The notes beneath the pieces are model-generated. The model made no database searches. It saw only the letters and a program-made list of their open reading frames with translations, and had not been told where the DNA came from. A stretch of DNA of 64,000 nt from Aquilaria yunnanensis (lineage: Eukaryota > Streptophyta > Magnoliopsida > Malvales > Thymelaeaceae): contig CM077600.1 of assembly GCA_039654915.1 (NCBI GenBank), forward strand, positions 39,106,492 through 39,170,491, read 5' to 3'. Position 1 is the stretch's first letter. The number at the start of each line of letters is the position of its first letter. This document shows, one piece after another, positions 45,103 through 57,500 of this stretch. The translations under genes and the position numbers were made by a program.

Positions 45103-45651
45103 CTATAAGTCGGGGATTTGCTTCCCATCCAGTTTTCTCACAAACTGGCAAACAGGGTCATTAAAAGTTAGATTTCCAAGACTGTAACGATCCTGTTCTT
45201 TACGGAAAGTCCACCATAAATCCATAATTTCCCATTGCACTATTTCACAAGAATGTGTTTCAAAAGTTAATAGGATATCATCCAAAGATTCCTTACGCAG
45301 GCCATTCTTGATGAATTTTCTTTTATCTTCATGATTTCTGGAGATGTATCCTAAAGAGCGACATTTAGTATTACAATTACATCGTCCACATTTATGACAG
45401 ACACCTAGCCTTTTTGCTCTTCGCTTTTTTGCATAAACGCTTTTACCAAAGCCGGGCATACGGGGAAAGAACGCTTCTGGAACTTCACCAGCTGAACGAA
45501 CCTTAGCTTCAATTAGCCACCGCACATTGTCAGGAATGCCTTTGTGCATAAAGACTCTAATCCTTTCACATCTAGCTTGGTAAATCATTTTAAGAACATT
45601 TATTGGGATGGAAGGAAAGTATTTTCGCATGGCGGAAAGAGTAGAATCCAT
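45103..45651 (-). CDS. Cargo ORF 'b' of element 3: viral NABP-like zinc-finger protein
   Basis: 182 codons, intact. Basic run GKSVYAKKRRAKRL, finger CHKCGRCNCNTKC with an extra Cys in place of Trp between the second and third ligands, which could disturb the finger or offer an alternative ligand. Followed by GYISRNHEDKRKFIKNGL. A TATA box is visible upstream in sense (TTTATAGTGATG complement near 45775). Confidence 0.6.
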   Translation of the reverse strand: MDSTLSAMRKYFPSIPINVLKMIYQARCERIRVFMHKGIPDNVRWLIEAKVRSAGEVPEAFFPRMPGFGKSVYAKKRRAKRLGVCHKCGRCNCNTKCRSLGYISRNHEDKRKFIKNGLRKESLDDILLTFETHSCEIVQWEIMDLWWTFRKEQDRYSLGNLTFNDPVCQFVRKLDGKQIPDL

Positions 45652-45940
45652 TGATAAAAGAAGAATTTGAGAGAAGAGATGAAGAAATCAGTTATTGTAG
45701 GAGACTGGAATAACCGACTTTAGAAGTCACGGGGTATCTTATCCGCTGCTTAATCAGAAGGAAGAACACGCATTTATAGTGATGAAAAGGGATAACGTGT
45801 CGATTACACTTAGGGGAGCATGTACATCTGTCAAAAGAAAATGTAAACTTTTCCAAATATAACAAACTGTATGTACAGTAATTGTGACTGTGGCTCACAT
45901 CTTCCACTGGTTTTACGTCCAGTAACGGCATTAACGGCTT

Positions 45941-46489
45941 CTATGAGTCGAGGATTTGCTTCCCATCCAGTTTTCTTACAAGCTGGCAAACAGGGTCATT
46001 TAACGTCAGATTCCCGGGACTGTATCGTTCTCGTTCTTCATGAAAAATGCTCCATAAACCAAGAAGTTCACGTTGCACAGATCCACAAGAATGCGTCTCA
46101 AGAGTTAATTGGATATCATCCAACGAGTCCTTACTCAGGCCATTCTTAATGAATCGTATTTTATCTTCTCGATTATCAGAGATCATCCCTAAAGAACGAC
46201 ATTTAGTATTACAAGTCCACCGTCCACATTTATGGCAGACTTGTAACCTTTTCGCTCTTCACTTTTTGGCATAAGAGCTTTTGCCTATACCAGGCATGTG
46301 AGACACAAATGCCTCTGGGATTTCACTTGCCAGACGAACCTTGGCTTCGATTAACCACCGCACATCCTCAGGGATTCCTTTGTGCATCAGAACTCTTAAT
46401 CGTTCACAGCGAACTTGATAGATCTTTTTGAGAATGTTCATTGGGAGAGAAGGAAAATATTTTCGTAAGACAGAAAGAGTAGGATCCAT
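45941..46489 (-). pseudogene. Cargo ORF 'a' of element 3, broken by one nonsense change
   Basis: Collinear with the 182-codon 'a' genes, but an in-frame TGA at 46261-46259 stands where the others have CGA (the Arg after AKK in the basic run). The frame is otherwise open to the normal stop, so this is a single point change. CGA to TGA fits deamination of a methylated CpG, common in silenced transposons. A truncated product would lack the finger. It is the only broken cargo ORF of the twelve. Confidence 0.85.
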
Positions 46490-49400
46490 TTTCTAGAGGG
46501 AAGTAAAAGACAGAAGAGAGGAAAGAATCAGTTATTATGGGCAACTGAGAGAACCGACTTGAGAGTCACGGAGTACCGTATCCGCCGTTTAACCGGAAAA
46601 GTGGATCATACTTTATTTTGGTATCATAGATATTTCTTATCTTTGATATCTCGTTAGGCATGACATTGATCCAGTCCTTGATTATTGAATCCATTGTCTG
46701 CTTTCGACGACAATATTTCTCGATATCCGCGCTTATCTTTGACCATAGCTATTTCTTATCTTGGATACAGCTAAGCTGGCGTCAATTCTGTCCATTCAGG
46801 TGTAGCCTCGATTATTGAATCGGTAGCCAAGATTTTGACAATATTGTCTACTTTATCCTTGAATTCCTGATGCGGGTTGGTCCCGCATATTAGCTGTGTA
46901 TCCAGTGATAGATTGGTAAGAGCTGATGACATTGAGATCTCAGCTTATACTGCTGTAACTGTGCTGTGAATGTGATTCCCGTTTGGTCCTTGTTATGTAA
47001 AGGCTATGTATGCATGATATGAAATGCATGAATGCAGAGCATGTGTAACTAATGGCTTTTTTTTTTTGTATGGATCTAGTTCTTTATGTCTTTGTTTTAC
47101 TGGATCCTCTTTGTGATGGCCTTCTTGGACTATTATTGAATCTCTTTATGCTTTCCAGCTTTTGTTCACTGCGTCAAAAGCCCGGCTCTTTTCAAAATCC
47201 TCTTTCTTTGACTTGTTCTTGAATTTTGGCCTCAATTTCTTTAAAGTTGGGCCGCCGCATAATTTATATCTCTTTCGGGTACTCATCCATTGCCATGGAT
47301 TTGATACCATCAAAGGCTTTACTTTCAATGTCTGCTTTGCCCATTTTCTTGTGGTCGTGCCGACACTTGTTTACCCCCATGTTACAGTCCGAATGATTGC
47401 TCTTCCTTAGACTCAGGTTCTGATCCATAAGACTTGCCCCCTTGTCTATTGAGCTTCTTTCTTGGCAGTACTTTTCTTGCGCTTAGTAGAGACTACTTTG
47501 CCCCCTTGATTATGGTGTTTATGTGGAAAGAGATATCATCTCGCCTTTGATTTAACAGAAGGTTGAGGATTTCTAGACCTTTGTGATGGCACTTGATCGT
47601 AAATTTCTCTTACAAGAACCACATCTTATTAAAGAAAGACTCAAGCTATCTCCTTACTTTTAAGTCTACATACATTAATGAATAATGGTTTGGCCTTAAA
47701 GAAAAACTTTCATCAATTTGCAAAGCTTGACAAAGTAATTTACGGTCTTTGTTTTTAATTAAAATATCCTGCCATTCTTCCCTTTCCAACTCGAAGACAT
47801 AAACTGTGCAAGGCAATAAGGTAGAAACATGATTCACAATAATAGCCTTTTAACTGAATGAGGATGATATCGAGAGGTAAATGTTAGGTGTGAGGAAAGT
47901 TAAGTTTGAATGTTTTTTTTTTTGTGGCAGTCTTTTAGCTGAATGAGAATAATATTAAGAGGTAAATATTAGGTCTGAGTAAAGTTAAGTTTGAGTGGTG
48001 TGAAAGAAGGGTATTTTAATACTACTCGTGAGCAGTATTAAATAAGGTAGAAACATGATTCACAATGATAGTCTTTTAACTGAATGAGGATGTTAGGTCT
48101 AAGGAAAGTTAAATTTAAGTGGTGTGAAAGAATGGTCTTTTAATACTACTCGTGAGCAGTATTAAATAAGGTAGAAACAAGTTTCACAATGATAGTCTTT
48201 TAGCTGAATGAGGATGATAAGTCTGAGGAAAGTTAAGTTTAAGTGGTTTGAAAGAAGGGTCTTTTAATACTACTCGTGAGCAAATTTGATTATGATGAAA
48301 AACTCAATAGTGATGACCTCAAACTTGCCACTCTTTCCAGAAAGTTAAACCTCATCTGTTGCCCCCCAACTATCGTGGTCTTTATGTATGCTTGGCTTGA
48401 AAGTTGCTTTTGTGTTCTAAACCGCCTTTGCAGGTTTTCAGTCTAGAATCCATAGCTCACTTTTTTCTTTCTTTTTTTTTCTTTTGCTCTAGTTTGAGCC
48501 CTTTTTCCTTTTTTTTTTTTTTTTTTGTGAGCTATGGTGATGACATACTTAATAACTCTCTTGAAGTGAGATGACTCAAGTGGCCTTGCTTGCTCGTGCT
48601 TGTTCTCAGTTCTTTTTTGTTTTGAATTTTCCCTTGTTGGCTTTTTGGTGGAAGGGATGAACTTTTTCCCTTTTTTTTTTTGGAGTTTGTGTTATGGAGA
48701 ACCGAGATCATAGCCTTCTTGAAGTGAGATGACTCAAGTCTCTCTTTTTTTTTTTGGATTTTTTTTTGTTTGGATTTTCTCTTTAATGGCTTTTGATGGA
48801 AGGGAGGAACTTCTTTCCTTTGTTGGAATTTGTGTTGTGGAAAACTGAGAATTTTTTTTTTGTATTGAGCATTTGTGAGAATTGAGAGGCCACTGAAGTC
48901 ATTTAATATGAGAGCTAACTTCTTTGGAAGTTAATCCCGGACTTCTTGCAAGGATGTTGATAACCACTGTGAATTTTTTTTAAGAGTTGGGGTGCAACAT
49001 ATGAAATCATTCTTGCTAGATTTAGTAGTACTTTCCAGATCATCACTATCAAATCTCCCTTAACTTTTTATTTTCACCCACGAGTAGTATCATTTAGAAA
49101 GCAAAGTATGATGGCAATAATAGTTAGTGCAATGGCAAAGATTGAGAGATAGAGGTAAAAATGAAATTTTTGGTAAAAAGTGGTAGAATGTGTAGGTGTA
49201 ATAATTGAATTAAAAAGTGGTAGAATGCACACATAACATCTTTTTGTTGGAGAACAAAAAGAATTACCGGTTGTCAAAAAGTAAAGTGTGATGACAATAA
49301 TGGATAGTATAATGGCAAAGAGTGTAAAAATGGAAAGTAGTAGAATGCACGCATTACATCTTTTTGTTGTACCAGAAAGAATACCAGGTGTCCATCTAAC

Positions 49401-49612
49401 AAAGACTACACCCTAGATTCTGGACTAAATCTAGGAGATTTTTACTATTAGATTACTTTTGCAAGCTTTCAAAGATACAAGTTTATTCAAAGGATTCCCT
49501 GTCATTCGAAAATGTATGCGGACTGTTAGGTTAGATCTGACTTAGAGGCCTTCCAAAGTCAATGTAATTCTAGCTCGAAATCTTCACTTTTCAATTATCA
49601 ATCACATCGGGC
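46490..49612 (-). other. Non-coding spacer of element 3 between gag remnant and cargo
   Basis: Counterpart of 1957-5223. It contains the about 130-bp repeats (46610-46865), the CTCACGAGTAGTATTAAA-type repeats (47860-48290), T-rich direct repeats (48470-48870) and, near 49430-49480, sequence homologous to the gag-pol intron start of element 2. I see no credible gene. Confidence 0.5.
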
Positions 49613-50509
49613 CTAGCAACTTGGACTTGGTTTTGCTTGATGAGGCGGCAATGGATTGTGGGTGACATTTGGCTCATCGGAAAAGTCCAACCACTTTGAC
49701 TCGATTAATTGTTGAACTATACGCTTCAATGCCATGCAGTTTTCCAAGCCATGGCCTGGAACGCCATCATGATATGGGCAGGTAATGTTAGGGTCATACC
49801 ACCTTGGATATGGGGGTTTGAATGGCTTTGTAGGAATTGGACGGATAAATTGTCTTTCGATGAGTTTTGGGTATAACTCAGTATAAGTCATGGAAATTGG
49901 TGTGAAAACTTCTCTTGGTCTTGGTGCAGGTACTGGAGGAGTAGGAGCAGGTGGCCATGACTGATTAGGTCTGTTAAAAGGATAATTGTTGGGCCTATTG
50001 GAAGGATAATCATTGGGCCTATTTGGAGGATAATTATTGGGCCTATTCAGAGGATAATCATTGGGCCTATTTGGAAGGTAATTATCGGGCCCATTGGCAA
50101 AATAGGATAGGCGAGGTCCGATAGCCACCGTATCCACGAGGGGAATCCTTCTTCCACGTCCTATTTGTTGTACTTCGTCATCTTTTCTTCTGGATGGTCC
50201 TCCTCTTTTCATAGGATTATTAAAGGATTCAGCAATATTCCCAGTCCTAATCTCATGCTCGATTCTTTCTCCAGACATGACAATGTTAGAAAAATTAGTT
50301 GCCGAATTGCCAATGAGTTCGTCATAATATAGGTACTTCAGTGTCTGGACAAACAAAGTGACCATTTCTCTTTCTGTCATGGGTGGCTGAGCTTGTGCTT
50401 CTTGAATTGCTTTCGCCTTGATTAGCTCGATCAATTGTCTCATTTGTTCGGCCATACTTTCTATCTTGGACTCTATCTTTATGAGACGTCCTTCGATTTG
50501 TTCTGCCAT
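49613..50509 (-). CDS. Internally deleted Gag-like protein of element 3
   Basis: 298 codons. The first about 36 residues match Gag of element 2, then the sequence jumps in frame to about residue 243 (QPPMTEREMVTLFVQTL). The capsid core, including ALQWYLSQG, is therefore missing. The proline/asparagine repeats and the CPYHDGVPGHGLENC cluster remain, and the frame ends soon after NPLPPHQAKP. The deletion kept the frame. It is unlikely to form particles alone; whether it is made or interferes with full Gag is unknown. Confidence 0.75.
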   Translation of the reverse strand: MAEQIEGRLIKIESKIESMAEQMRQLIELIKAKAIQEAQAQPPMTEREMVTLFVQTLKYLYYDELIGNSATNFSNIVMSGERIEHEIRTGNIAESFNNPMKRGGPSRRKDDEVQQIGRGRRIPLVDTVAIGPRLSYFANGPDNYLPNRPNDYPLNRPNNYPPNRPNDYPSNRPNNYPFNRPNQSWPPAPTPPVPAPRPREVFTPISMTYTELYPKLIERQFIRPIPTKPFKPPYPRWYDPNITCPYHDGVPGHGLENCMALKRIVQQLIESKWLDFSDEPNVTHNPLPPHQAKPSPSC

Positions 50510-50584
50510 TAATCTTATTTGGAGCCGAATTGAATATCGGTGTCGAGGTCCAATTTTATCCTTTTAAAAGTAAGGTATATTTTA

Positions 50585-50820
50585 TTAGATCCTATGTGTA
50601 TGTGATTGATGCAATGGATGCATGTAGGGAAAATGAGATTATGTTTTTATCAGACTTTGTATGCACGTGATTAATGTAATGGATGTATGCAATGAGATTA
50701 TGTTTTTATCAGACTTTATATGCACATGATTAATGTAATGGATGTATGCAATGAGATTATGTTTTTATCAGACTTTATATGCACGTGATTAATGTAATGG
50801 ATGTATGCGATGAGTGAATT
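50585..50820 (-). repeat. Leader minisatellite of element 3, four units of about 59 bp
   Basis: Units contain GAGATTATGTTTTTATCAGA and TGTAATGGATGTATGCAATG. The same repeat begins the window in element 1. Confidence 0.85.
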
Positions 50821-51109
50821 TGATTATCCACTATCGTGGAACTTCAAGACTTTTAGTTGTTATTAAAAAGACCAAAAAGTTAGCATAGTTTGATGCGTGG
50901 TTTTGATGCATGAAGAATATTTGCACAAAACAGAAGTATAACAAAAGAAAGATAAGTTTATTAATAACTTAAATAGCAATTAACAACTCATGAACTATTA
51001 TGGAAAAATGAGTTAAAACCATAAATACGAAAATAAAAGTGTAGAGCAACAACACAGCATAACAAGGATATGCTTATGGCGTTGGTAAATGGGAGGAATA
51101 CTATGGTCA

Positions 51110-51542
51110 GTTCTATGGTTAAGTGGGGAGTTCTATATGCATAAGGTGGCTTATCAAAAAGGCAAGGGATAGTTCCCGAATCCCGTCACTAAATTATAGT
51201 GACGGCCCGATTCCTTACCCTCTAGGGTTTATGTAAGGAATGGATTAATTCGAGTCGTAGCTTTTCGTGGGCCCATGCAGAGACTAACCGTCTCAGAAGG
51301 CAATACACTACTTTGCTACTTTGAAACCGGTGAAGGCTTGGAGACCATGGCCTCACAAGGACAGCAACACCAATTCCGCTTAGAAAGAATCGTGTTTGAT
51401 TTGAGGAAGCTCGGGTATAGAGCTTCATATTGTGAATACATTATGCATGTTTATCTAAGTAAATATAACATATAAATCCACATAATAATAAGCAAAGTAA
51501 ATCAAAACAAATCATCTTTTAGGCTCGACTCACTATCATCGA
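51110..51542 (-). promoter_or_regulatory. Conserved 5' leader of element 3, candidate packaging region
   Basis: About 430 bases next to the PBS, nearly identical to 63545-63960 of element 2, although the two elements differ strongly elsewhere upstream of gag. It contains a perfect hairpin at 51183-51205 (CCGTCACT, 7-base loop, AGTGACGG). A non-autonomous element needs such signals to be packaged by another element's Gag, so the conservation fits a packaging or dimerisation role; this is inference. Confidence 0.55.
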
Positions 51543-51561
51543 CTCCCCAGCGGAGTCGCCA
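51543..51561 (-). other. Primer binding site of element 3 (tRNA-Arg type)
   Basis: Sense TGGCGACTCCGCTGGGGAG, three bases after the 5' LTR end. It complements the 3' end, including CCA, of a plant tRNA-Arg, the usual primer of Ogre elements. tRNA identity is from memory. Confidence 0.75.
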
Positions 51562-51564
51562 AGC

Positions 51565-54152
51565 TGTGGCAACATCGGGTTTTCTGGAGTCGCCACCAAT
51601 CAGTTTTCTTAGGTCGATTGGTCACCTTAAAATTGGTCTGCGAGAGTTCGGGGATCGGGAGTACGGTTACGCTAAAACAACTTTGTTATAGCGCCCAAAA
51701 TTGGCACCTTAGTTGATTTTAATTTTGTTTCACTTTGCTTTTAAATAAATTTCAGTTAATTTTCAATCTAGAATTTTTAACTGAATTAATCGAAATGTGG
51801 ATTTTTAAGTTAATTTGTATAAAATTTTATACTTCCGAACCATGGACTCTGCCGAGTCATTTGGACACGGAAGATTTTGATTCCGAACCATGGACTCTGC
51901 CGAGTCATTTGGACACGGAATTTGGTGAAATTTTAAACAATTTTATCCATATTGTAAAAATATGGATTTTTTTTATCTTTTTATTTAATTTATTTATTTT
52001 AAAAAGTTTGATATTTTCCAAACCGTAGATCCTGCCGGATCATCCGGATATGGAAATTAAATTTAATTTATTGTTAGTTATATAATTATTACTTTTATGG
52101 AATTAATTATTAGTTTAATTACTAATTCGTAATTCTTTTTGTTATAGAATTTTTAGATAAAAAAATTTTATTTTTTATTTTCTTTCTTTTCTTTTCTCTC
52201 TTTTCTTTCTTATATTTTTCTTTTCTTTTTGACTTAATCTTTCCTTTCTTTTCTTTCTTTTCTTTCTTTTCTTTTTCTTATCTTTCTTATCTTTCTTTTC
52301 TTTTCTTTTTCTTGTCTTTCTTATCTTTTTCTTATCTTGTTTTAGTTTTCTTTTTGTTTTCTTGTTTAATGAAAAATATTTATTATTTTAGTGGATTTAA
52401 AAGTTATATTTTAAATAAATCAGTAAAATATAAAGTCTTAATTTTCATGTATTTTTTTTAAACAGGTTTTATTTTTATTTTTTTATTATTTTTACTGGAT
52501 AAAAATAACTATTAAAATTAATTTTAACTTTTTGTTATCTTTAAAGAATTAAAAACATGTATATAAAAATAAAAATAATTGGCTTTTTTTAAAAATGATT
52601 TTTATTAGCCTTAATAATTAATTACAAAATAATCTTCTTTTAATTTTCATTTATTTATTAATTAGTAAAGGGTAAAGGTTAATTAAATTAAAAAATTATA
52701 TAAAGAAAAAAAATTAATAATAATAAAGTGGGGCTTTTTGGCCATCCACTTTAAAAATAATAATAAATGTTAGCAAAGTTAATTAAATTAATTGTTAAAC
52801 AACAATAATAAAAAGTTAGTCAAGTTAATTAAATTAATTAATTAACCACAATAATAAAAAGTTAGCCAAGTTAATTAAATTAATTAATTAACAACAGTAA
52901 AAAGTTAGCCAAGTTAATTAAATTAATTAATTAACAACAATAATAAAAAGTTAGCCAAATTAATTAAATTAATTAACAACAATAAATAAAAAGTTAGCCA
53001 AATTAATTAAATTAATTAACAACAATAAATAAAAAGTTAGCCAAATTAATTAAATTAATTAATTAACAAAAATAATAAAAAGCTAGCCAAGTTAATTAAA
53101 TTAATTAATTAACAACAATAATAAAAGTTAGCAAAGTTAATTAAATTAATTAATTAACAACAATAATAAAAGTTAATTAATTGTTAACAACAATTATAAA
53201 AGTTAGTAATAATGCAAAAATTAAAAGGTTAGTAACAATAATAGTATTAAAAGTTAGTTGTTAGTAAGTTAATAACAACAATAAAAAAGGGGGTTAGTAA
53301 TAAACAAATAATAAACAAACAAGTAAAAATTAAAAGGGTTAGTAATTAATTCTGCAAGAATAAAATACAAAGTTAGTGACCAAAGTGAAAGAAATTGAAA
53401 AGATGAAGGATTAAATGAGAGTTGTACCCTTGATTTTAAATTTTGAATTCTGAGAAATGGAAATAGAGGGCGCGCGACGGGGGGAAGAAGATGGCTTAAT
53501 CGTCAAAATGAAAAGTTTTGAGATTTTCTGAGGAAAGGAAGGAGAGCTAGGGACTAAGGCTGTAATTTTTTTCTATTTTAAAAACGGAGCTCTAAGCTTT
53601 TCTTTCTATTTTTCTCTGTGTTCAGCACAAAATTTGGGGGGCTATTTATAGAGGAAGTTTAGCTGAACTGTTGATGGATAAATTAATAAAAAAATTTCAA
53701 ACTTATCTCTTAAATTGGTAAAATGACAATTTTAGTCCTTTACGTCTCTCAGCCTCAGGATAAGTTCCTGAAGCTTCTGATTTTGACAATTTTGTCGTTT
53801 TCTGTCAATTTGAGCCAAAAACGTCGGCAGGCTCAAAATTTTATGTGACAAACTACCAAATGCTCCTGGAACTTTTAGAATTTGTCAATTTTTTCCGAAA
53901 CTTCTCAATTTTGTCATTTTTACCTCAAACTTTTAATTTTTTGTCATTTTTTCATGAAATTTTATTTTATTTCAAACATACACATATTCACACATATATC
54001 ATTTTAAATCAAATTTTCACAACACAAAAATATATTTTAAACTAATTAAATTTTTTTAATAATAATAGTAATATATTTTTTTTTAAATTAATTTTTTTTT
54101 AATAAAATTTTTTTAAAATTTTAAAACACCCGGACGAAATTGGGTGTCAACA
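51565..54152 (-). repeat. 5' LTR of element 3 (2,588 bp)
   Basis: Practically identical to 38025-40611, with one extra A near 53690. TATA box complement at 53643-53650. Confidence 0.95.
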
Positions 54153-54157
54153 CTCGC
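54153..54157. repeat. Target site duplication of element 3, right copy (CTCGC)
   Basis: Exact match to 38020-38024. Confidence 0.9.
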
Positions 54158-54526
54158 AAAGCAGGACCTCAATCTTACCTGTTTTAATTCATAAAGCTTA
54201 TCAAAGTAATCTACGGTCTTTGTTTTTTCTAAGTTTTAATTATTACTATTCTTCCTTCAAAAGTCATAATTTATTGCACACTTAAGGCTAGTAAGAATGT
54301 GAGATTTGAAGGAAAAGAACTGGATAGAAGCGACTTTAGCATTTTGAACGTGAGAATCTAAGGTAAGTTAAAGAAAATTGGCTTTTTATTTATGAGTAAT
54401 ATGAAAATCTTGGGTACAGATAGATAATGAAAGTGTAAGAGAAGAAAGCTCTCTTTGACAACTTTGATCAAATAAACTTTGGTAACCCTGTATCCACTTC
54501 TCCCCTTCTGTTTGAAAATTTCTTCA
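54158..54526 (-). other. Short non-coding segment of element 2 between pol and the insertion
   Basis: No gene seen. 54190-54260 matches 47650-47830 of element 3 (ACGGTCTTTGTTTT), which shows that the two elements are collinear across the insertion point. Confidence 0.6.
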
Positions 54527-57500
54527 TTATGCAAAGTATTTCTTTACTGCATCCGAATTTACTGGCTTCGGTAATTCTCGTCCATCCATTTCTGTCAGAA
54601 TTAGTGCCCCTCCTGAAAATGCTTTCTTCACGACATATGGCCCGTCATAATTTGGTGTCCATTTTCCTCTTGAATCATGTTGCATGGGTAAAATTTTCTT
54701 GAGCACTATGTCACCATCGTGAAATTGTCGTGGGCGAACCTTTTTGTTGTAAGAACGAATCATCCTTCTTTGATAAAGTTGCCCATGGCAGAGGGCTATC
54801 ATTCTTCTTTCATCAATTAGATTTAATTGCTCGTATCTAGCTTTGACCCATTCTGCTTCTCTTAATTGAGTATCCATTAGTACCCTTAATGAAGGAATTT
54901 CAACTTCGATGGGCAATACAGCCTCCATACCGTATACCAGAGAAAAAGGTGTTGCTCCAGTAGAAGTACGGGTAGAAGTTCTATAAGCATGTAGTGCAAA
55001 AGGTAACATCTCATGCCAGTCCTTGTAAGTGACGATCATCTTTTCAACAATTCTCTTGATATTTTTATTGGCCGCTTCTACTGCACCATTCATCATTGGT
55101 CGATAAGGTGCCGAATTGAGATGTTTGATTTTGAACTGCCGGCACAAAGTTTGCATCATTGCATTGTTCAGGTTCGTGGCATTGTCTGAGATGATACATT
55201 CCGGCGGCCCATAACGACAAATGATTTCTTTCTTAATGAACCGGCATACCACCTTTTGAGTCACACTTGCATATGACATAGCTTCTACCCATTTAGTGAA
55301 GTAGTCAATTGCCACTAGGATGAATTTGTGACCATTGGAAGCTTTAGGGGTAATGGCTCCAATGACGTCAATTCCCCACATGGCAAAAGGCCAAGGTATT
55401 GCTGTTACATTAAGAGGGGTGGGTGGAGCTTGGATCTTGTTGGCATATATTTGACATTTGTGACATTTTCTCACGTGATTAATACAATCACTTTCCAATG
55501 TGAGCCAATAGTAGCCAGCCCTCATTATTTGTCTTGCCATGGTATGACCACTAGTGTGTGCTCCACATATTCCAGAATGAACTTCTTCCATGATCTTTCG
55601 TGCTTCATGAGTATCTACACAGCGAAGTAGCATCGAGTCTGGGGTTTTCTTGTAGAGTATGTCTAGGTTTAAAAGAAAACCCATTGACAATCTTCGTAGA
55701 AATTTCTTGTCATTTTCTGATGCTTCTAGTGGATATGTTCGTTCTTGGAGGTATTTCTTGATATCATGATACCAAGGCTTTCCATCCAATTCTTCTTCGA
55801 TGCTCATGCAATAAGCTGGAGAATCTATTATTTTCATCTCGAACACAGGAGTATGCTCAGGGTCGCTTATCTTGTACATAGCAGCCAAAGTAGCTAAAGC
55901 GTCTGGGATTTGATTATCTTCCCTTGGAAGATGATGGAAACTTATACTGTTAAATCTTCGAGTCATGTCTAGTATAAGCTTTTGGTAAGGGATTAATTTT
56001 GAATCTCTTGTCTCCCATTCTCCATTGATTTGATATATGACTAATGCGGAATCCCCATAGACTCGGAGATCTCGCACTTTCAAATCCAATGCCATTTGGA
56101 GTCCCATAGCACATGCTTCATACTCTACTATATTGTTGGTACAAGGAAATGTAATTTTTGCTGTGAGGGGAAACTGCTCTCCGCTTGGAGAGATGAGTAT
56201 AGCTCCGATCCCTTGTCCCAAAGCATTAGATGCTCCATCGAATGCCATTTTCCATGTTTCATTTTCTTCATCGACTTCCTGTTCTATCGTCATTATATCT
56301 CCATCAGGAAAGTCCATTCTCATGGGCTCATAATCCTCCAATGCTCTATCAGCCAGATATTCAGCGATCACACTTCCTTTTACGGCCTTTTGGGTGACAT
56401 ACTGTATGTCGTATTCAGATAACAGCATTTGCCATTTTGCAATCCTGCCTGATAAAGCGGGTTTCTCGAAAATGTACTTAATGGGGTCAGTCTTGGAGAT
56501 CAGTAATGTTGTGTTGTTGAGCATGTAGTGTCGTAGTCGATGTGCTACCCATGCAAGGGCACAACAGGACTTTTCTACTATTGAGTATTTAGCTTCATAT
56601 GTGGTAAGCTTTTTGCTCAAATAGTAAATTGCATGCTCCTTCTTGCTTGTCTCATCACGTTGACCCAATACGGATCCTAATGAAGAATCCTGTATGGATA
56701 AATATAGAATCAACGGTTCTCCGGATCGAGGTGGTATCAAGACTGGTGGATTTGATAGATATCGTTTGATTTTCTCGAACGCTTCTTGGCATTCGTTATT
56801 CCACTCAATCGGATTGTTCTTCTTTAGTGATTTGAAAAGCGGTTCACACTTGGACGTCAATTGTGATATGAACCTTGCTATGAAGTTGATTCTACCCAGA
56901 AAACTTCTTACTTGTTTTGGAGTCTTCGGGGGTTGCATTTCTTGTATCGCTTTGACTTTACTCGGGTCAACTCGAATCCCGTCCTTGCTGACTATGAAAC
57001 CCAATAACTTTCCTGAAGAGGCTCCAAAAGTACATTTGGCAGGATTCAACTTCAATTGATATTTGCGAAGTCTATCGAATAGTTTTCTTAGCACTTTTAG
57101 ATGCCCCCCAGCAGTGAAAGTTTTGGCGATCATGTCGTCCACATATACTTCAATTTCTTTATGCATCATGTCATGGAACAACGTGACCATGGCTCTTTGA
57201 TATGTAGCACCAGCATTCTTTAACCCGAAAGGCATCACCTTATAGTAGAAGGTACCCCAAAGGGTAATAAAAGCAGTTTTTATCATGTCATCTGGATCAA
57301 GTTTGATTTGATTGTATCCAGAAAAACCATCCATGAAGGAAAAGTAGGAGTTTCCTGCGGTATTATCCACCAGTGTATCAATATGAGGAAGTAGGAAGTT
57401 ATCTTTAGGACTGGCTTCGTTCAAAGGCCGGTAGTCCTGACAAACTCTTAGTTTCCCACTTTCTTTCTTTTCGACTGGGACAATGTTAACCACCCATTCT

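Larger units (their letters stand above)
38025..54152 (-). mobile_element. Element 3: complete non-autonomous Ogre-like element (16.1 kb) nested in element 2
   Basis: Bounded by LTRs 51565-54152 (5') and 38025-40611 (3') and by CTCGC duplications. It has a PBS, leader, internally deleted gag, non-coding spacer, three zinc-finger ORFs (one broken), a LOG-like ORF, a minisatellite and a PPT. No ORF1, protease or pol. The two LTRs differ, as far as I can see by reading them side by side, only by one A in a homopolymer (near 53690), so the insertion is very recent. It must use enzymes from another element; its host, element 2, is the obvious type of donor. Confidence 0.95.

Noticed and set aside
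38025..54152. Two tandem elements sharing one LTR through recombination (LTR at 51565-54152 used on both sides)
   Set aside because: Matching CTCGC duplications at 38020 and 54153 and collinearity of the flanks show a simple nested insertion.
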